A stretch of DNA of 35,779 nt from Acidobacteriota bacterium (GCA_003222535.1 QHWJ01000330.1:1-35779), one strand, 5' to 3'. Shown: positions 1 through 11,315, counted from the first letter of the stretch. A program made the numbers and translations. Notes: a model not told the origin generated them from the letters alone.

Positions 1-1
1 A

Positions 2-394
2 ATTCCCCTCAAGATTGCCCGTCCAGCGCTCAGATTGACGATGATTGAATCGAGAGAGCGCAAAGCCGCATTTCTGCGTGAGGCGATCCGAACGGTCGGG
101 CTCGCGGAGACAACTGTCCTCAACGAGCGATTCGAAGAGGTGGCAGGGACATCTGGGAACACTGGAACGGCCGACCTGGTGACTGTTCGGGCTGTCAAGG
201 CCGATCCAGAGCTTTTCATGACGGCCGGGCTGCTGCTCAATGCCGGTGGTCGACTTCTGCTCTTCCGGCCCGCGCATGATGCCAGCGCAGATCCTCCTGG
301 TTTCGCGCGAGTCAGCACGGTGTTGTTGACAGATGCGCCGCCGGCGTATCTGAGCAGTTATCGACGAATGTTCCACGTGGAACAAACCCGTTGA
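2..394 (+). CDS. rsmG: 16S rRNA (guanine527-N7)-methyltransferase RsmG, C-terminal part
   Basis: This is the last 130 codons of a gene cut by the left edge; the frame is open from base 2, so the TTG at 35 is not the real start. The peptide begins [21 protein letters not shown] and continues KAAFLREA, which matches the SAM-dependent RsmG/GidB methyltransferase core (motif around the conserved ESRxKKxxFL). RsmG methylates G527 of 16S rRNA in the 530 loop. The C-terminal residues MFHVEQ are encoded by a palindromic parS sequence. The rsmG-parA-parB order is the classic near-origin chromosomal arrangement in many bacteria. The family call is firm, and only the catalytic N-terminal half is missing from view. 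Confidence 0.9.
   Translation: MPLKIARPALRLTMIESRERKAAFLREAIRTVGLAETTVLNERFEEVAGTSGNTGTADLVTVRAVKADPELFMTAGLLLNAGGRLLLFRPAHDASADPPGFARVSTVLLTDAPPAYLSSYRRMFHVEQTR
369..384. promoter_or_regulatory. parS: parS centromere site inside rsmG 3' end
   Basis: TGTTCCACGTGGAACA is a perfect 16-bp palindrome and differs from the widely conserved bacterial parS core TGTTTCACGTGAAACA only at the symmetric pair around CACGTG. It sits within the last codons of rsmG and about 95 bp before parA. ParB loads here and spreads as a CTP-dependent clamp. The identification rests on sequence match plus the adjacent parAB genes. Confidence 0.9.
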
Positions 395-419
395 CGTCGA
401 TCGGAGCGTTTCGTATTCT
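391..419 (+). promoter_or_regulatory. Likely sigma70 promoter of parA
   Basis: TTGACG at 391-396 and TATTCT at 414-419 are separated by exactly 17 bp. The match to TTGACA/TATAAT is good (5/6 and 4/6). The predicted transcript would start about 50 nt before parA. The -35 box begins within the rsmG stop codon region and just 7 bp from parS, so ParB spreading could repress this promoter; that is inference. Confidence 0.55.
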
Positions 420-479
420 CAAGCAGCTGTAGCAGACGTCAACGGGTCCGTTAGTGGATTGTTGGCTAATCGCCCAATA

Positions 480-1268
480 ATGGCCAGGATCGTCGCCGTC
501 GCCAACCAAAAAGGAGGCGTCGGCAAGACCACCACGACCATCAACCTCGCCGCCTCCCTCGCCCTCGCGGAACGACGAGTGCTCCTCGTTGACGCCGACC
601 CGCAAGGGAACCTCACGAGCGGCGTCGGCCTGAAAGGAAGAGCCTCGCCGGCCGGCACGGTTTACAACGCGCTGACGTCGGTCGAACAGACGACTGATGC
701 ACGGCCATACGTCATTCCCACCGCCGTTGCTCTCATGCAGCTGATTCCAGCCGACCGCAACCTGACCGGCGCTGAAATCGAAATGGTCACGCTGCGCGCG
801 CGCGAAGAACGGTTGCGCACGTTCATCTCATCGGTGCGCAACGACTTCGACTACATCTTCATCGACTGTCCACCGTCCCTGGGTCTGCTGACGCTGAATG
901 CGCTCGTCGCTGCCGACGCCGTGCTGATCCCGCTGCACTGCGAGTACTTCGCGCTCGAAGGGCTCGCCGATCTCGTCGGCACCATGCGGCGCGTCCGCGC
1001 CGCGCTCAACCCGGCTCTCGACATCGAAGGCGTTCTTCTGACGATGTGTGATGAGCGGACGAATCTCGGCCAGCAGGTCGCCGCCGACGTGCGGCAGTTC
1101 TTCAAGGAAAAAGTATTCCGCACCGTTATCCCGCGCAACGTGCGGCTCGGCGAAGCGCCGAGCCATGGGATGCCGGTGATGCTCTACGACGTGAAGTCCC
1201 GCGGCGCCGAAGCCTACCTCGCCCTCGCGCGCGAAGTATTGGAACGCTCGGCCGCAACAGCTGCATAG
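480..1268 (+). CDS. parA: Chromosome partitioning ATPase ParA (Soj)
   Basis: A 262-residue P-loop ATPase of the ParA/MinD class. The deviant Walker A KGGVGKTT lies at residues 11-18 with its signature lysine, and the Walker B segment reads FIDCPPSLG. The length is typical of chromosomal ParA/Soj. ParA binds DNA non-specifically as an ATP dimer and is released by ParB, driving origin segregation. The ATG at 480 is preferred because it gives the family-standard start [13 protein letters not shown]; an in-frame TTG at 459 would add seven unneeded residues. parB follows after a 187-bp gap that holds a palindromic element. Confidence 0.95.
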   Translation: MARIVAVANQKGGVGKTTTTINLAASLALAERRVLLVDADPQGNLTSGVGLKGRASPAGTVYNALTSVEQTTDARPYVIPTAVALMQLIPADRNLTGAEIEMVTLRAREERLRTFISSVRNDFDYIFIDCPPSLGLLTLNALVAADAVLIPLHCEYFALEGLADLVGTMRRVRAALNPALDIEGVLLTMCDERTNLGQQVAADVRQFFKEKVFRTVIPRNVRLGEAPSHGMPVMLYDVKSRGAEAYLALAREVLERSAATAA

Positions 1269-1301
1269 AGTCTCAAACGATGAACGCGAAGCCCGCTAAG
1301 T

Positions 1302-1432
1302 GGTCCGTCGCGTAATTACGGCGACGCACCGAGGGCGCCGAGGCGCCCGGGGTCCCCAACGCGGCAGCCGCGTTGGGGTGCAGGCGCGGGATGCATCGGC
1401 GGCCGAATGCAGCCGTAATTACGCGGCGGGCC
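1302..1432. repeat. MITE-like palindromic element between parA and parB
   Basis: Imperfect terminal inverted repeats of 24 bp occur at 1302-1325 and 1409-1432; the shared core is CGCGTAATTACGGC. Between them lie two tight hairpins: GGGCGC/GCGCCC at 1333-1348 and a perfect 11-bp stem CCCCAACGCGG/CCGCGTTGGGG with a 3-nt loop at 1354-1378. There is no coding content. The arrangement fits a small non-autonomous mobile element or REP/BIME-like sequence. The parB frame is open through it, but this stretch is not likely to be translated. Confidence 0.7.
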
Positions 1433-1455
1433 ACCAAGCCCGCAAAGAATGTTTT

Positions 1456-2322
1456 ATGGAAAAACGCCCTGCGCTCGGAAAAGGCCTCAGCGCGCTCATT
1501 CCGGATGCGCCAGAGCCCATACACGCGCCGCCGGTTGATGCCGACGTCGACCGGCTCACACCGAATGAGTTTCAGCCCAGAGTACAAGTCGACGACGCGC
1601 GCCTGCAGGAATTGGCGCGGTCGATCAAAACGAACGGTGTCATCCAGCCGATCGTCGTCCGGAGGATCGGCAATCGCTTTGAGATCATCGCGGGTGAGCG
1701 ACGCTGGCGCGCCGCGAAGCTCGCCGGCCTCCTTCGTGTCCCCGTCGTCGTGCGCGACGTCGCGCCCGGGCAGGAGAAATCACTTCTCGAGATGGCGCTG
1801 ATCGAGAACATTCAGCGCGAGGACCTCAATCCGATCGACGAGGCATTGGCGTATCGGCGCCTCGCCGATGAATTTCACCTGAGACAGGAAGACATCGCCT
1901 CGGCCGTCGGGAAGGATCGCGCGTCGGTCGCGAACTACGTGCGGCTGCTCAAGCTCCCTGATGAGGTGCGCACGGAGATCGCTTCCGGCCGCCTCTCGAT
2001 GGGACATGCGCGTGCGCTGCTGTCGCTGCCAGACGAGGCCGACCAGCGGCGCACGGCGCGGGAGGTCATCGCGCGCAGTCTCTCGGTCCGCGAGACCGAA
2101 TCGCTCGTCAAGAAGATCGTCGAGGGCGGCGCGGCCGTGCGGGCTGCGCCGGCACCCAAACCGGTCGATGTGCACACCCGCGCGGCCGAGGATCGGCTGA
2201 AGCTCCTCCTGGGAACGCGCGTCCGCATCGTCCGTAACGGAGCGCGCGGCCGCATTGAGATCGATTTCGTGTCAGAGGATGAGCTGATCCGGATCTACGA
2301 GCAGCTCACAGACAGGGGCTGA
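1456..2322 (+). CDS. parB: Chromosome partitioning protein ParB (Spo0J)
   Basis: A 288-residue ParB. The N-terminal ALGKGLSALIP peptide is the ParA-stimulating region. The CTP-binding domain carries GERRWRAAKLAG and ENIQREDLNPIDEA (the GERR and ENxQR motifs), followed by the HTH parS-binding domain (DIASAVGKDRASVANYVRLLKLP) and a C-terminal dimerisation domain. The ATG at 1456 is chosen because MEKRPALGKGLSAL is the family start. The frame is open upstream to 1300, but that part runs through a palindromic repeat. Its cognate site lies at 369-384, and it works with parA just upstream. Confidence 0.95.
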   Translation: MEKRPALGKGLSALIPDAPEPIHAPPVDADVDRLTPNEFQPRVQVDDARLQELARSIKTNGVIQPIVVRRIGNRFEIIAGERRWRAAKLAGLLRVPVVVRDVAPGQEKSLLEMALIENIQREDLNPIDEALAYRRLADEFHLRQEDIASAVGKDRASVANYVRLLKLPDEVRTEIASGRLSMGHARALLSLPDEADQRRTAREVIARSLSVRETESLVKKIVEGGAAVRAAPAPKPVDVHTRAAEDRLKLLLGTRVRIVRNGARGRIEIDFVSEDELIRIYEQLTDRG

Positions 2323-2400
2323 GGGAAAGGGGACTGGGGACTGTGGATCGGGGACTAGAGGGACTGGGGACTCCAGGGACTAAGGCATTTTTCAGGTTCA
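2323..2400 (+). repeat. GGGGACT low-complexity array
   Basis: Several imperfect copies of GGGGACT/GGGACTGG follow the parB stop codon; the same word recurs at 2699-2713 just before selD. No coding potential is evident. The rest of the 401-bp parB-selD gap holds the inverted-repeat element at 2461-2640 and the probable selD promoter. Confidence 0.6.
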
Positions 2401-2460
2401 TGTAGTGCAGATCACGGCCCGTCTGTCCGGATCGTGCGGAGATGACGGAGGTAACGGTTT

Positions 2461-2640
2461 TCACACGGAGAAACGGAGTAACGGAGACGCTCGGAGGAGA
2501 GCGGTTCGACGGGCCGGCTTGCGTAGCAGGCCGGCGCGTCGCTTCGCGACGCCCGTCGAACCGCGATCGCCGCACGCAGCTCGCTTCGGGTTTGCCGCGG
2601 TCTTCTCCGTTCGTCTCCGTTGCTCCGTTCCTCTGTGTTG
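2461..2640. repeat. Dispersed GGAG/CTCC inverted-repeat element, copy A
   Basis: The left arm at 2462-2489 (CACACGGAGAAACGGAG...) is mirrored by the right arm at 2612-2637 (...CTCCGTTCCTCTGTG). Nested inside is a perfect 13-bp pair, GCGGTTCGACGGG at 2501-2513 and CCCGTCGAACCGC at 2552-2564. The arm core is almost the same as that of the element at 31421-31555, so this is a dispersed family and not a chance palindrome. No open frame with protein-like composition was recognised. Confidence 0.75.
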
Positions 2641-2652
2641 GACTGTCCCCTG

Positions 2653-2681
2653 TCTGCCGCGGATCGAGGAGTTGCTACACT
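2653..2681 (+). promoter_or_regulatory. Possible selD promoter, extended -10
   Basis: TTGCTACACT gives an extended -10 (TGn before TACACT at 2676-2681), with only a weak -35 match (TCTGCC at 2653-2658). It lies 43 bp before the selD start. The same TGCTACACT word occurs before mfd at 13473-13481, which supports it being functional. Confidence 0.4.
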
Positions 2682-2723
2682 GAGGTGAAAACAGCGGTAG
2701 GGACTGGGGACTGGAGGAGAAGC

Positions 2724-3770
2724 GTGGCCAAGCGCTTGACGCAAATGGTCTCCTGCGCCGGTTGAGCGAGCAAACTCGCCGCTGGCGAGCTCGCTCAGGT
2801 GCTGAGTGACATCCCCGCGCAAACCGACGACCGTGTCCTTGTCGACTTCAGGACCGCGGACGATGCGGGTGTCTTCAGGTGGGAGAGCGGACCGGCGCTG
2901 GTGCAGACCGTCGACTTTTTCACGCCGATTGTCGACGACCCTTACGTGTACGGCCAGATTGCCGCGGCGAACGCGGTCAGCGACATATACGCGATGGGTG
3001 GGCGACCGCTGACCGCGCTCGCCATCGGGGCGTTTCCAGCAGAGGGCCTCGATCATGGCACGATCCGCGCGATTTTCCGCGGCGGGTTCGACAAACTGCG
3101 CGAGGCGGGCGTGTCGCTGCTCGGCGGTCATACGGTCCGGGATCAGGAAATCAAGTTCGGATATGCCGTGACCGGCGCGATCGATCCGGCGCGCGTGCTG
3201 TCGAACGCCGGCGCGAAGCCGGGCGACGTCCTCTTCCTCACCAAACCGCTCGGCACCGGCATCATCGGCACGGCGATCAAATTCGATCGCGCGGAGCCCG
3301 CGCTGGCGGAGCAGGCGGTACGTTCCATGAGAACGTTGAACCGCGCAGCGGCGGAAGCGCTGCAGGCGCTGCCAGCCGGCGCCGTCCATGCGTGTACCGA
3401 TATCACCGGCTTTGGCCTTATCGGGCACGCGAGCGAGATGGCGCGGGCAAGCGGTGTCACGGTGTCCATCGACGCGGGACGTGTTCCGCTCTTCGACGGC
3501 GTGCTGGCCATTGCAGGCCGCAACCGGTCCGGGGGGATGGGATCCAACCAGGAGCATTTCGCGAGCGGGGTCAGGGTCGCTCCGGACGTCGACGCCGACC
3601 GGGAGCTGCTGCTGTACGATCCACAGACATCCGGCGGACTGTTAGTTGCGGCCAGCGCCGGCGCGGGGGCCGAGGTCGAGGCGGCGCTCCTCGGGGCGCA
3701 GGTGGCCGTGGCGAAAATCGGCATGGTCGAGTCAGCGACGCCGGGCCATCACATCGTGGTGCGCGCGTGA
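2724..3770 (+). CDS. selD: Selenide, water dikinase SelD, selenocysteine-containing
   Basis: SelD makes selenophosphate from selenide and ATP for selenocysteine and selenouridine synthesis. The frame starts at GTG 2724 behind GGAGGA (2713-2718), reads VAKRLTQMVSCAG, meets TGA at 2763-2765, then continues ASKLAAGELAQVLSDIP to the stop at 3770. Reading UGA as Sec gives 348 residues, the usual SelD length, with Sec14 at the catalytic Cys/Sec position and Lys17 at the conserved lysine three residues on. Downstream are the AIRS-type ATP-binding features: D-rich VDFFTPIVDD, AANAVSDIYAMGG, GGHT, TDITGFGLIGHA and PQTSGGLL. Calling the gene from GTG 2799 would drop the active site. A SECIS-like hairpin follows the UGA. 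No selA, selB or selC lies in the window. Confidence 0.93.
2763..2797 (+). promoter_or_regulatory. Bacterial SECIS hairpin of selD
   Basis: Starting at the UGA itself, TGAGCGAGC (2763-2771) pairs perfectly with GCTCGCTCA (2789-2797). After a 4-nt AAAC bulge an upper stem TCGCC/GGCGA closes a GCT loop (2781-2783) that starts with G. The loop begins 15 nt after the UGA, about the known lower limit for bacterial SECIS elements, which SelB recognises. The hairpin lies within the coding sequence, as is usual in bacteria. Confidence 0.8.
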
Positions 3771-3777
3771 GTTCAGC

Positions 3778-3806
3778 TTGTGCCCCTTGTCCATGAATGG
3801 TATAAA
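3778..3806 (+). promoter_or_regulatory. Likely promoter of the F1 ATP synthase operon
   Basis: TTGTGC (3778-3783), a 17-bp spacer and TATAAA (3801-3806) lie between the selD stop and the atpH start. This is a reasonable sigma70-type promoter and fits the absence of atpB/E/F genes upstream, which means atpH must be first in its transcript or read from selD. Confidence 0.5.
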
Positions 3807-3856
3807 TCTGGGCTGCTTGTGAAACTCTTCGCAAGCTCCGGCGTTGGACATCGCCC

Positions 3857-4321
3857 GTGACGAACAAGACCGCCGCCATCCGCTACGCGCGCGCCCTCCT
3901 CGACGTCGCCCTCAAGGCGAAGGTGCTCCTCAATCCCGCCGTGCCCGTGCCGCGCAAGCGTGCAGCCGTCGGCGAGCTGCTCGCGCGGGCGAGGCTTTCG
4001 CCGATCCTGTCGAAGCTCCTTGCGCTCCTGGCCGACCGCGACCGCCTCGTCCTGCTGCCGGACCTGCTCGCCGCCTACCGCGACCGCCTGCTCGATTATC
4101 GGCGCGTTGTCCGTGCCGAAGTGACGACGGCGGGCACAATCGACGCGCGGCGCGTGCAGGCGATCCAGAGCAGCCTGGCGAAGGTCACCGGACGAACCGT
4201 CACGATGGCGGCGAAAGTCGACCCGTCGATCATCGGGGGCGTTGTCGCCCGCATCGGCAGCACGGTGTACGACGGCAGCGTCACGCGGCAATTGGAGCGC
4301 ATGAAGGAAAGGCTGACGTAG
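3857..4321 (+). CDS. atpH: ATP synthase F1 delta subunit, internally shortened
   Basis: 154 residues starting MTNKTAAIRYARALLDVALK; delta links the F1 head to the peripheral stalk. The C-terminal part is standard: VDPSIIGGVVARIGSTVYDGSVTRQLERMKE. Family members are about 175-185 residues. Here ALK (residue 20) runs straight into a segment KVLLNPAVPVPRKRA normally found about 25-30 residues later, so part of the N-terminal helical domain is missing near base 3917. The frame is kept. The GTG start fits the family N-terminus; atpA follows 9 nt after the stop. Whether the gap is real or an assembly fault is open, since atpA and wzt show similar losses. Confidence 0.88.
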   Translation: MTNKTAAIRYARALLDVALKAKVLLNPAVPVPRKRAAVGELLARARLSPILSKLLALLADRDRLVLLPDLLAAYRDRLLDYRRVVRAEVTTAGTIDARRVQAIQSSLAKVTGRTVTMAAKVDPSIIGGVVARIGSTVYDGSVTRQLERMKERLT

Positions 4322-4330
4322 AGGCACTGA

Positions 4331-5761
<1,431 letters not shown>

Positions 5762-5764
5762 ATG

Positions 5765-5800
5765 CAACCACGAAAACACGAAGACACGAAGACACGAAAA
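5765..5800 (+). repeat. ACACGAAG octamer array between atpA and atpG
   Basis: CCACGAAAACACGAAGACACGAAG and on to 5800: about four copies of an 8-bp ACACGAAG word fill the 71-bp atpA-atpG gap. It resembles the other purine-rich arrays of the window. Confidence 0.7.
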
Positions 5801-5832
5801 GGATCCAAAAGTCCCGGCAGGCGACAGAACTC

Positions 5833-8249
<2,417 letters not shown>

Positions 8250-8254
8250 ACGGC

Positions 8255-8677
8255 ATGACGCTTCCGCAGCATCTGCAGCTTCACATCGTGTCGGCGGATC
8301 GATCGCTCGTCAACGAGACGGTCGACGAGGTGGAGGTCCCCGGCGCGGAGGGCTATTTCGGCGTGCTGCCGGGGCACACCGCCCTGCTCGCGGTGCTGCA
8401 GGTCGGCGAGCTCTGGTATCGGCAGGGGCAGGAGAAGCACTACGTGTCGGTTGCTTTCGGGTTTGCCGAGGTGCAACCCGATCGCGTGACGATCCTGGCG
8501 CAGATTGCGGAGAAGGCCGACGAGATCGACCCTGCGCGCGCCGGGGCGGCGAAGAAGCGGGCTGAGGAACGGCTCGCGAAGTCGACGGTAGACATGGATG
8601 CCGAGCGGGCGCGGATCGCGCTCCTGAAGTCCCTCATCCGCCTTCAGGTCGCGACACGCGCTAGAATCCGTTCGTAA
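8255..8677 (+). CDS. atpC: ATP synthase F1 epsilon subunit
   Basis: 140 residues. The N-terminal beta-sandwich reads LHIVSADRSLVNETVDEVEV then PGAEGYFGVLPGHTALLAVL, the family hallmark, followed by a C-terminal two-helix region rich in AKKRAEERL. Epsilon couples gamma to the c-ring and inhibits hydrolysis. It closes the F1 cluster. The exporter permease frame opens at the very next base, so the two may be transcriptionally linked. Confidence 0.95.
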   Translation: MTLPQHLQLHIVSADRSLVNETVDEVEVPGAEGYFGVLPGHTALLAVLQVGELWYRQGQEKHYVSVAFGFAEVQPDRVTILAQIAEKADEIDPARAGAAKKRAEERLAKSTVDMDAERARIALLKSLIRLQVATRARIRS

Positions 8678-9472
8678 TTGCTTCCGAACCTCGCCAACCT
8701 CTTTCGATACCGCGGGCTGATCCAGGCCCTGGTCGCACGTGAGTTGAAAGCGCGCTACCGGGGCTCGGCGCTCGGCTTCCTCTGGTCCTTCATCAACCCG
8801 CTGCTGCTCCTGCTGATCTACACGTTCGTCTTCGCGGTGGTGCTGCCGGCGACCCACTCGAATGATATCGAGCCGTTCGCGTTGTTCATGTTCTGCGGCA
8901 TCCTGCCGTGGACCTGGTTTTCATCGTCGCTCTCGGAGTCGGCGGGCGCGCTGATCTCGGGCGGGAACCTGATCAAGAGAGTGCTGTTCCCGGCGGAGAT
9001 TCTGCCGCTCGTCAGCGTGCTGGCGAACATGGTCCACTTCGTCCTGGGCCTGCCGATCCTGGTCGGGTTTCTCGTGTACTACCAGCGGTGGCCCGACGCG
9101 TGGGATCTCGTGTGGTTTCCGGTCACGATGGTCGTTCAGCTGATCTTCACCTTCGGCCTCGCCCTGATCCTCTCGGCGCTTACGGTGCACTTCCGGGACA
9201 TCCGCGACATCCTGTCCAACGTCCTGACGCTGTGGTTCTTCTCCACGCCGATCCTGTACTGGATCAAGGAGGCGCCCGGGTTCAGCAAGCGCGTCCTCGA
9301 TCTCAATCCGATGACCCACGTGGTGGTGTCCTATCAGGAGATCCTGTTCTTCCGCGGCCCGATCGGCCACTGGCGATGGCTGCTCGCGACCGGCGGCATG
9401 TCGGTGCTGCTGTTTCTCGCCGGCTTCTGGCTCTTCGATCGGCTGCGCGACTCGTTTGCCGAGGCGGTCTGA
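8678..9472 (+). CDS. ABC-2 type polysaccharide export permease (Wzm/TagG-like)
   Basis: 264 residues with six hydrophobic segments. The N-terminal LVARELKARYRGSALGFLWS motif followed by FINPLLLLLIYTFVF, and the ending STPILYW...LNPMTHVVVSYQEILF, are typical of Wzm/RfbA/TagG permeases that export O-antigen or teichoic-acid-type glycans through the inner membrane. The TTG start abuts the atpC stop. The partner ATPase lies 2 kb downstream, separated by a repeat array and an IS element. The family assignment is firm; the exported glycan is unknown. Confidence 0.9.
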   Translation: MLPNLANLFRYRGLIQALVARELKARYRGSALGFLWSFINPLLLLLIYTFVFAVVLPATHSNDIEPFALFMFCGILPWTWFSSSLSESAGALISGGNLIKRVLFPAEILPLVSVLANMVHFVLGLPILVGFLVYYQRWPDAWDLVWFPVTMVVQLIFTFGLALILSALTVHFRDIRDILSNVLTLWFFSTPILYWIKEAPGFSKRVLDLNPMTHVVVSYQEILFFRGPIGHWRWLLATGGMSVLLFLAGFWLFDRLRDSFAEAV

Positions 9473-9476
9473 TGAT

Positions 9477-9890
9477 GATGAGGAGGACACAGAGAGACGG
9501 GAGATCACGGAGGGAATTGGCCACTGAGACACAGAGACACAGAGTTTTCTCTGGCTCAGTCAAAGAAGATCTCCGTGTCTCAGTGTCTCTATGGCTGATC
9601 TTGTCTGTATCCTCTACGCTCTTAATGACGACACAGAGGAATCAGAGGTCACAGAGAGGGTTGGCCACGGAGACACAGAGACACCGAGTTTTTGTTGGCT
9701 CGGCAAAAGAAGATCTCTGTGTCTCAGTGTCTCTATGGCTGATCTTGTCTGTATCCTCTACGCTCGTAATGACGACACAGAGGAATCAGAGGTCACAGAG
9801 AGGGTTGGCCACGGAGACACAGAGACACCGAGTTTTTGTCGGCTCGGCAAAAGAAGATCTCTGTGTCTCAGTGTCTCTATGGCTGATCTT
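9477..9890 (+). repeat. 144-bp tandem repeat array (CACAGAG family), left part
   Basis: Copies begin with GATCTTGTCTGTATCCTCTA at 9597 and 9741 and the next at 9885, an exact 144-bp period; a diverged first copy fills 9477-9596. Each unit is an imperfect inverted repeat: CACGGAGACACAGAGACACC on one arm, and CTCTGTGTCTCAGTGTCTCT on the other. As 144 is divisible by 3, open frames run through on both strands, but they only spell a repeated 48-residue low-complexity peptide and are not taken as genes. The array resumes after the IS at 11316. Confidence 0.85.
9883..9890. repeat. Target site duplication, left copy
   Basis: CTGATCTT here and at 11316-11323 flank the insertion sequence directly. 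Eight bases is the usual duplication length for IS256-family elements. The exact boundary could shift by one or two bases. Confidence 0.75.
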
Positions 9891-11315
9891 CGGTGATGTC
9901 CTAAACTTCCTGTAAAAGCAAAGAGGCGTTGGTATCCTCCTGGTAACCAACCAGAAGCGGCTCCGTTAGAGCGGGGCCGGAGGAGATCAACGCCATGAAG
10001 AGAGTACCACCGAGTATCCGGTTGAAGGAAGAGATCAACGGGCTGTTGCAGGGCACGGCGTCGACCCCGGCGACGCCGGAGGAACCCCCGATGGTGGGCT
10101 TCGTTGGTCGGCTTGCGCGCTACATGCTGCAGGTGGCTATCGAAGCTGAGGCGACGTCGTTTCTGGGCCGAGAGCACTATCGCCGGGGTGAGCGCCAGCG
10201 CGTCGGGTGGCGCAATGGCTATGAACCGAAACAGGTGCAGAGCGAGGCGGGGCCGCTGGAATTGGCGGTGCCGCAACTGCGCGGGACTGAGGAGCCGTTT
10301 CGACCATCGATGGCCGACCGTCTGCAGACCCGGACGGCGGATCTCGAGAGCTTGGTGCGCGGCATGTATGTTCGCGGGCTGTCCACCCAGGACGTGAGCG
10401 CCCTCTACGCCGACACCTTCGGCGGGGGTCGCATGAGTAAGAGCACGGTCAGTCGGGTGACGCAGCAGCTGAATCAGGATTTCGACACGTGGCGCCGCCG
10501 CGATCTGAGTGGGCTGCGCGTGGTGTATCTGTTTCTCGACGGGCAGTACCATGCGGCGCGCCAGGGGACAGACGAGAAAGAAGGGGTGCTCTCGGCGTAT
10601 GCCCTGTTGGAAGACGGTCGGCCGGTCTTGCTCCACCTCGATATCGGGCCGCGGGAGTCGTACGATGCGTGGCTCAGTTTTCTGCAGGACCTGGTGGGGC
10701 GCGGGCTGTCCGAGCCGTTGCTGATCGTGATGGACGGCGCGCCTGGTCTGGTGAAGGCGGTCAAGCGCGTCTGGCCGCACGCCTATCGTCAGCGCTGCCT
10801 CGCCCACAAGATGCGGAATGTCGTCACGAAGCTGCCGCGGCTGATGCAGTCCAAGATGAAGGGGCTGGTCCAGCAGGTGTTCGGCGCGCCGACGTATGCC
10901 ACCGCGCTGAAGCGCGGGCGCGACCTCATCGCGAAGTTCAAAGACCGTTATCCCGCGGCCATGGAATGCTTGGAGCGGGACCTCGAGGAGTGCATCACCT
11001 ATTTGCGGTTTCCCGAAGCGCATCACACACGCATTCGAACGACCAATCGACTCGAGCGCCTCAACGGGGAAAGCCGTCGGCGCACGAAGGTCATCCCGCG
11101 ATTTCCGACCGAACGTTCGTGTCTGTCGTTGCTCTACGCGAGCTTGATTACTGCGTCCAAGCACTGGCGCGGGATTCCGATGACCGTCGCTGACGTGAAA
11201 CAGTTGCAGCAGCTCCGAGCAGCGATCGCAGTGCCGACCAAGGAGGGTGCAGTTGCGTAATGCTCCGAGGAGGACACCAACGCCTCGCGCTTTTACAGGC
11301 AAATTAGGACTTGAC
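9891..11315 (+). mobile_element. Complete IS256-family insertion sequence, about 1425 bp
   Basis: The terminal inverted repeats are about 28 bp: left GGTGATGTCCTAAACTTCCT... (from 9892), right end at 11289-11316, whose complement reads GGTCAAGTCCTAATTTGCCT. They share the CCTGTAAAAGC inner part. A second matching block (GAGGCGTTGG) lies just inside both ends. One intact transposase fills the interior. The element sits within the 144-bp array, between copies 3 and 4, and is flanked by an 8-bp duplication, which shows insertion by transposition after the array was formed. Confidence 0.9.
9995..11260 (+). CDS. IS256-family transposase
   Basis: 421 residues, full length. It shows the DDE catalytic features of the family: first Asp in VVYLFLDGQYH, second Asp in LLIVMDGAPGL, then the RCLAHKMRNV C/H motif and the catalytic Glu in TTNRLERLNGESRRRTKV. 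An N-terminal DNA-binding region includes RQRVGWRNGYEPK. The ATG at 9995 follows AGGAGA (9981-9986). There are no frameshifts, so the element is potentially active. Confidence 0.95.
   Translation: MKRVPPSIRLKEEINGLLQGTASTPATPEEPPMVGFVGRLARYMLQVAIEAEATSFLGREHYRRGERQRVGWRNGYEPKQVQSEAGPLELAVPQLRGTEEPFRPSMADRLQTRTADLESLVRGMYVRGLSTQDVSALYADTFGGGRMSKSTVSRVTQQLNQDFDTWRRRDLSGLRVVYLFLDGQYHAARQGTDEKEGVLSAYALLEDGRPVLLHLDIGPRESYDAWLSFLQDLVGRGLSEPLLIVMDGAPGLVKAVKRVWPHAYRQRCLAHKMRNVVTKLPRLMQSKMKGLVQQVFGAPTYATALKRGRDLIAKFKDRYPAAMECLERDLEECITYLRFPEAHHTRIRTTNRLERLNGESRRRTKVIPRFPTERSCLSLLYASLITASKHWRGIPMTVADVKQLQQLRAAIAVPTKEGAVA

Noticed and set aside
1300-1455. N-terminal extension of ParB
   Set aside because: It would translate a palindromic repeat element; the family start MEKRPALGKGLSAL is at 1456.
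9591-9896. 101-residue plus-strand frame with a 48-residue repeat
   Set aside because: It only translates the 144-bp repeat array, whose period happens to be a multiple of three; the array is an inverted repeat, and the minus strand is open too.
9758-11302. 514-codon minus-strand frame across the IS
   Set aside because: Antisense to the intact transposase; no motifs.
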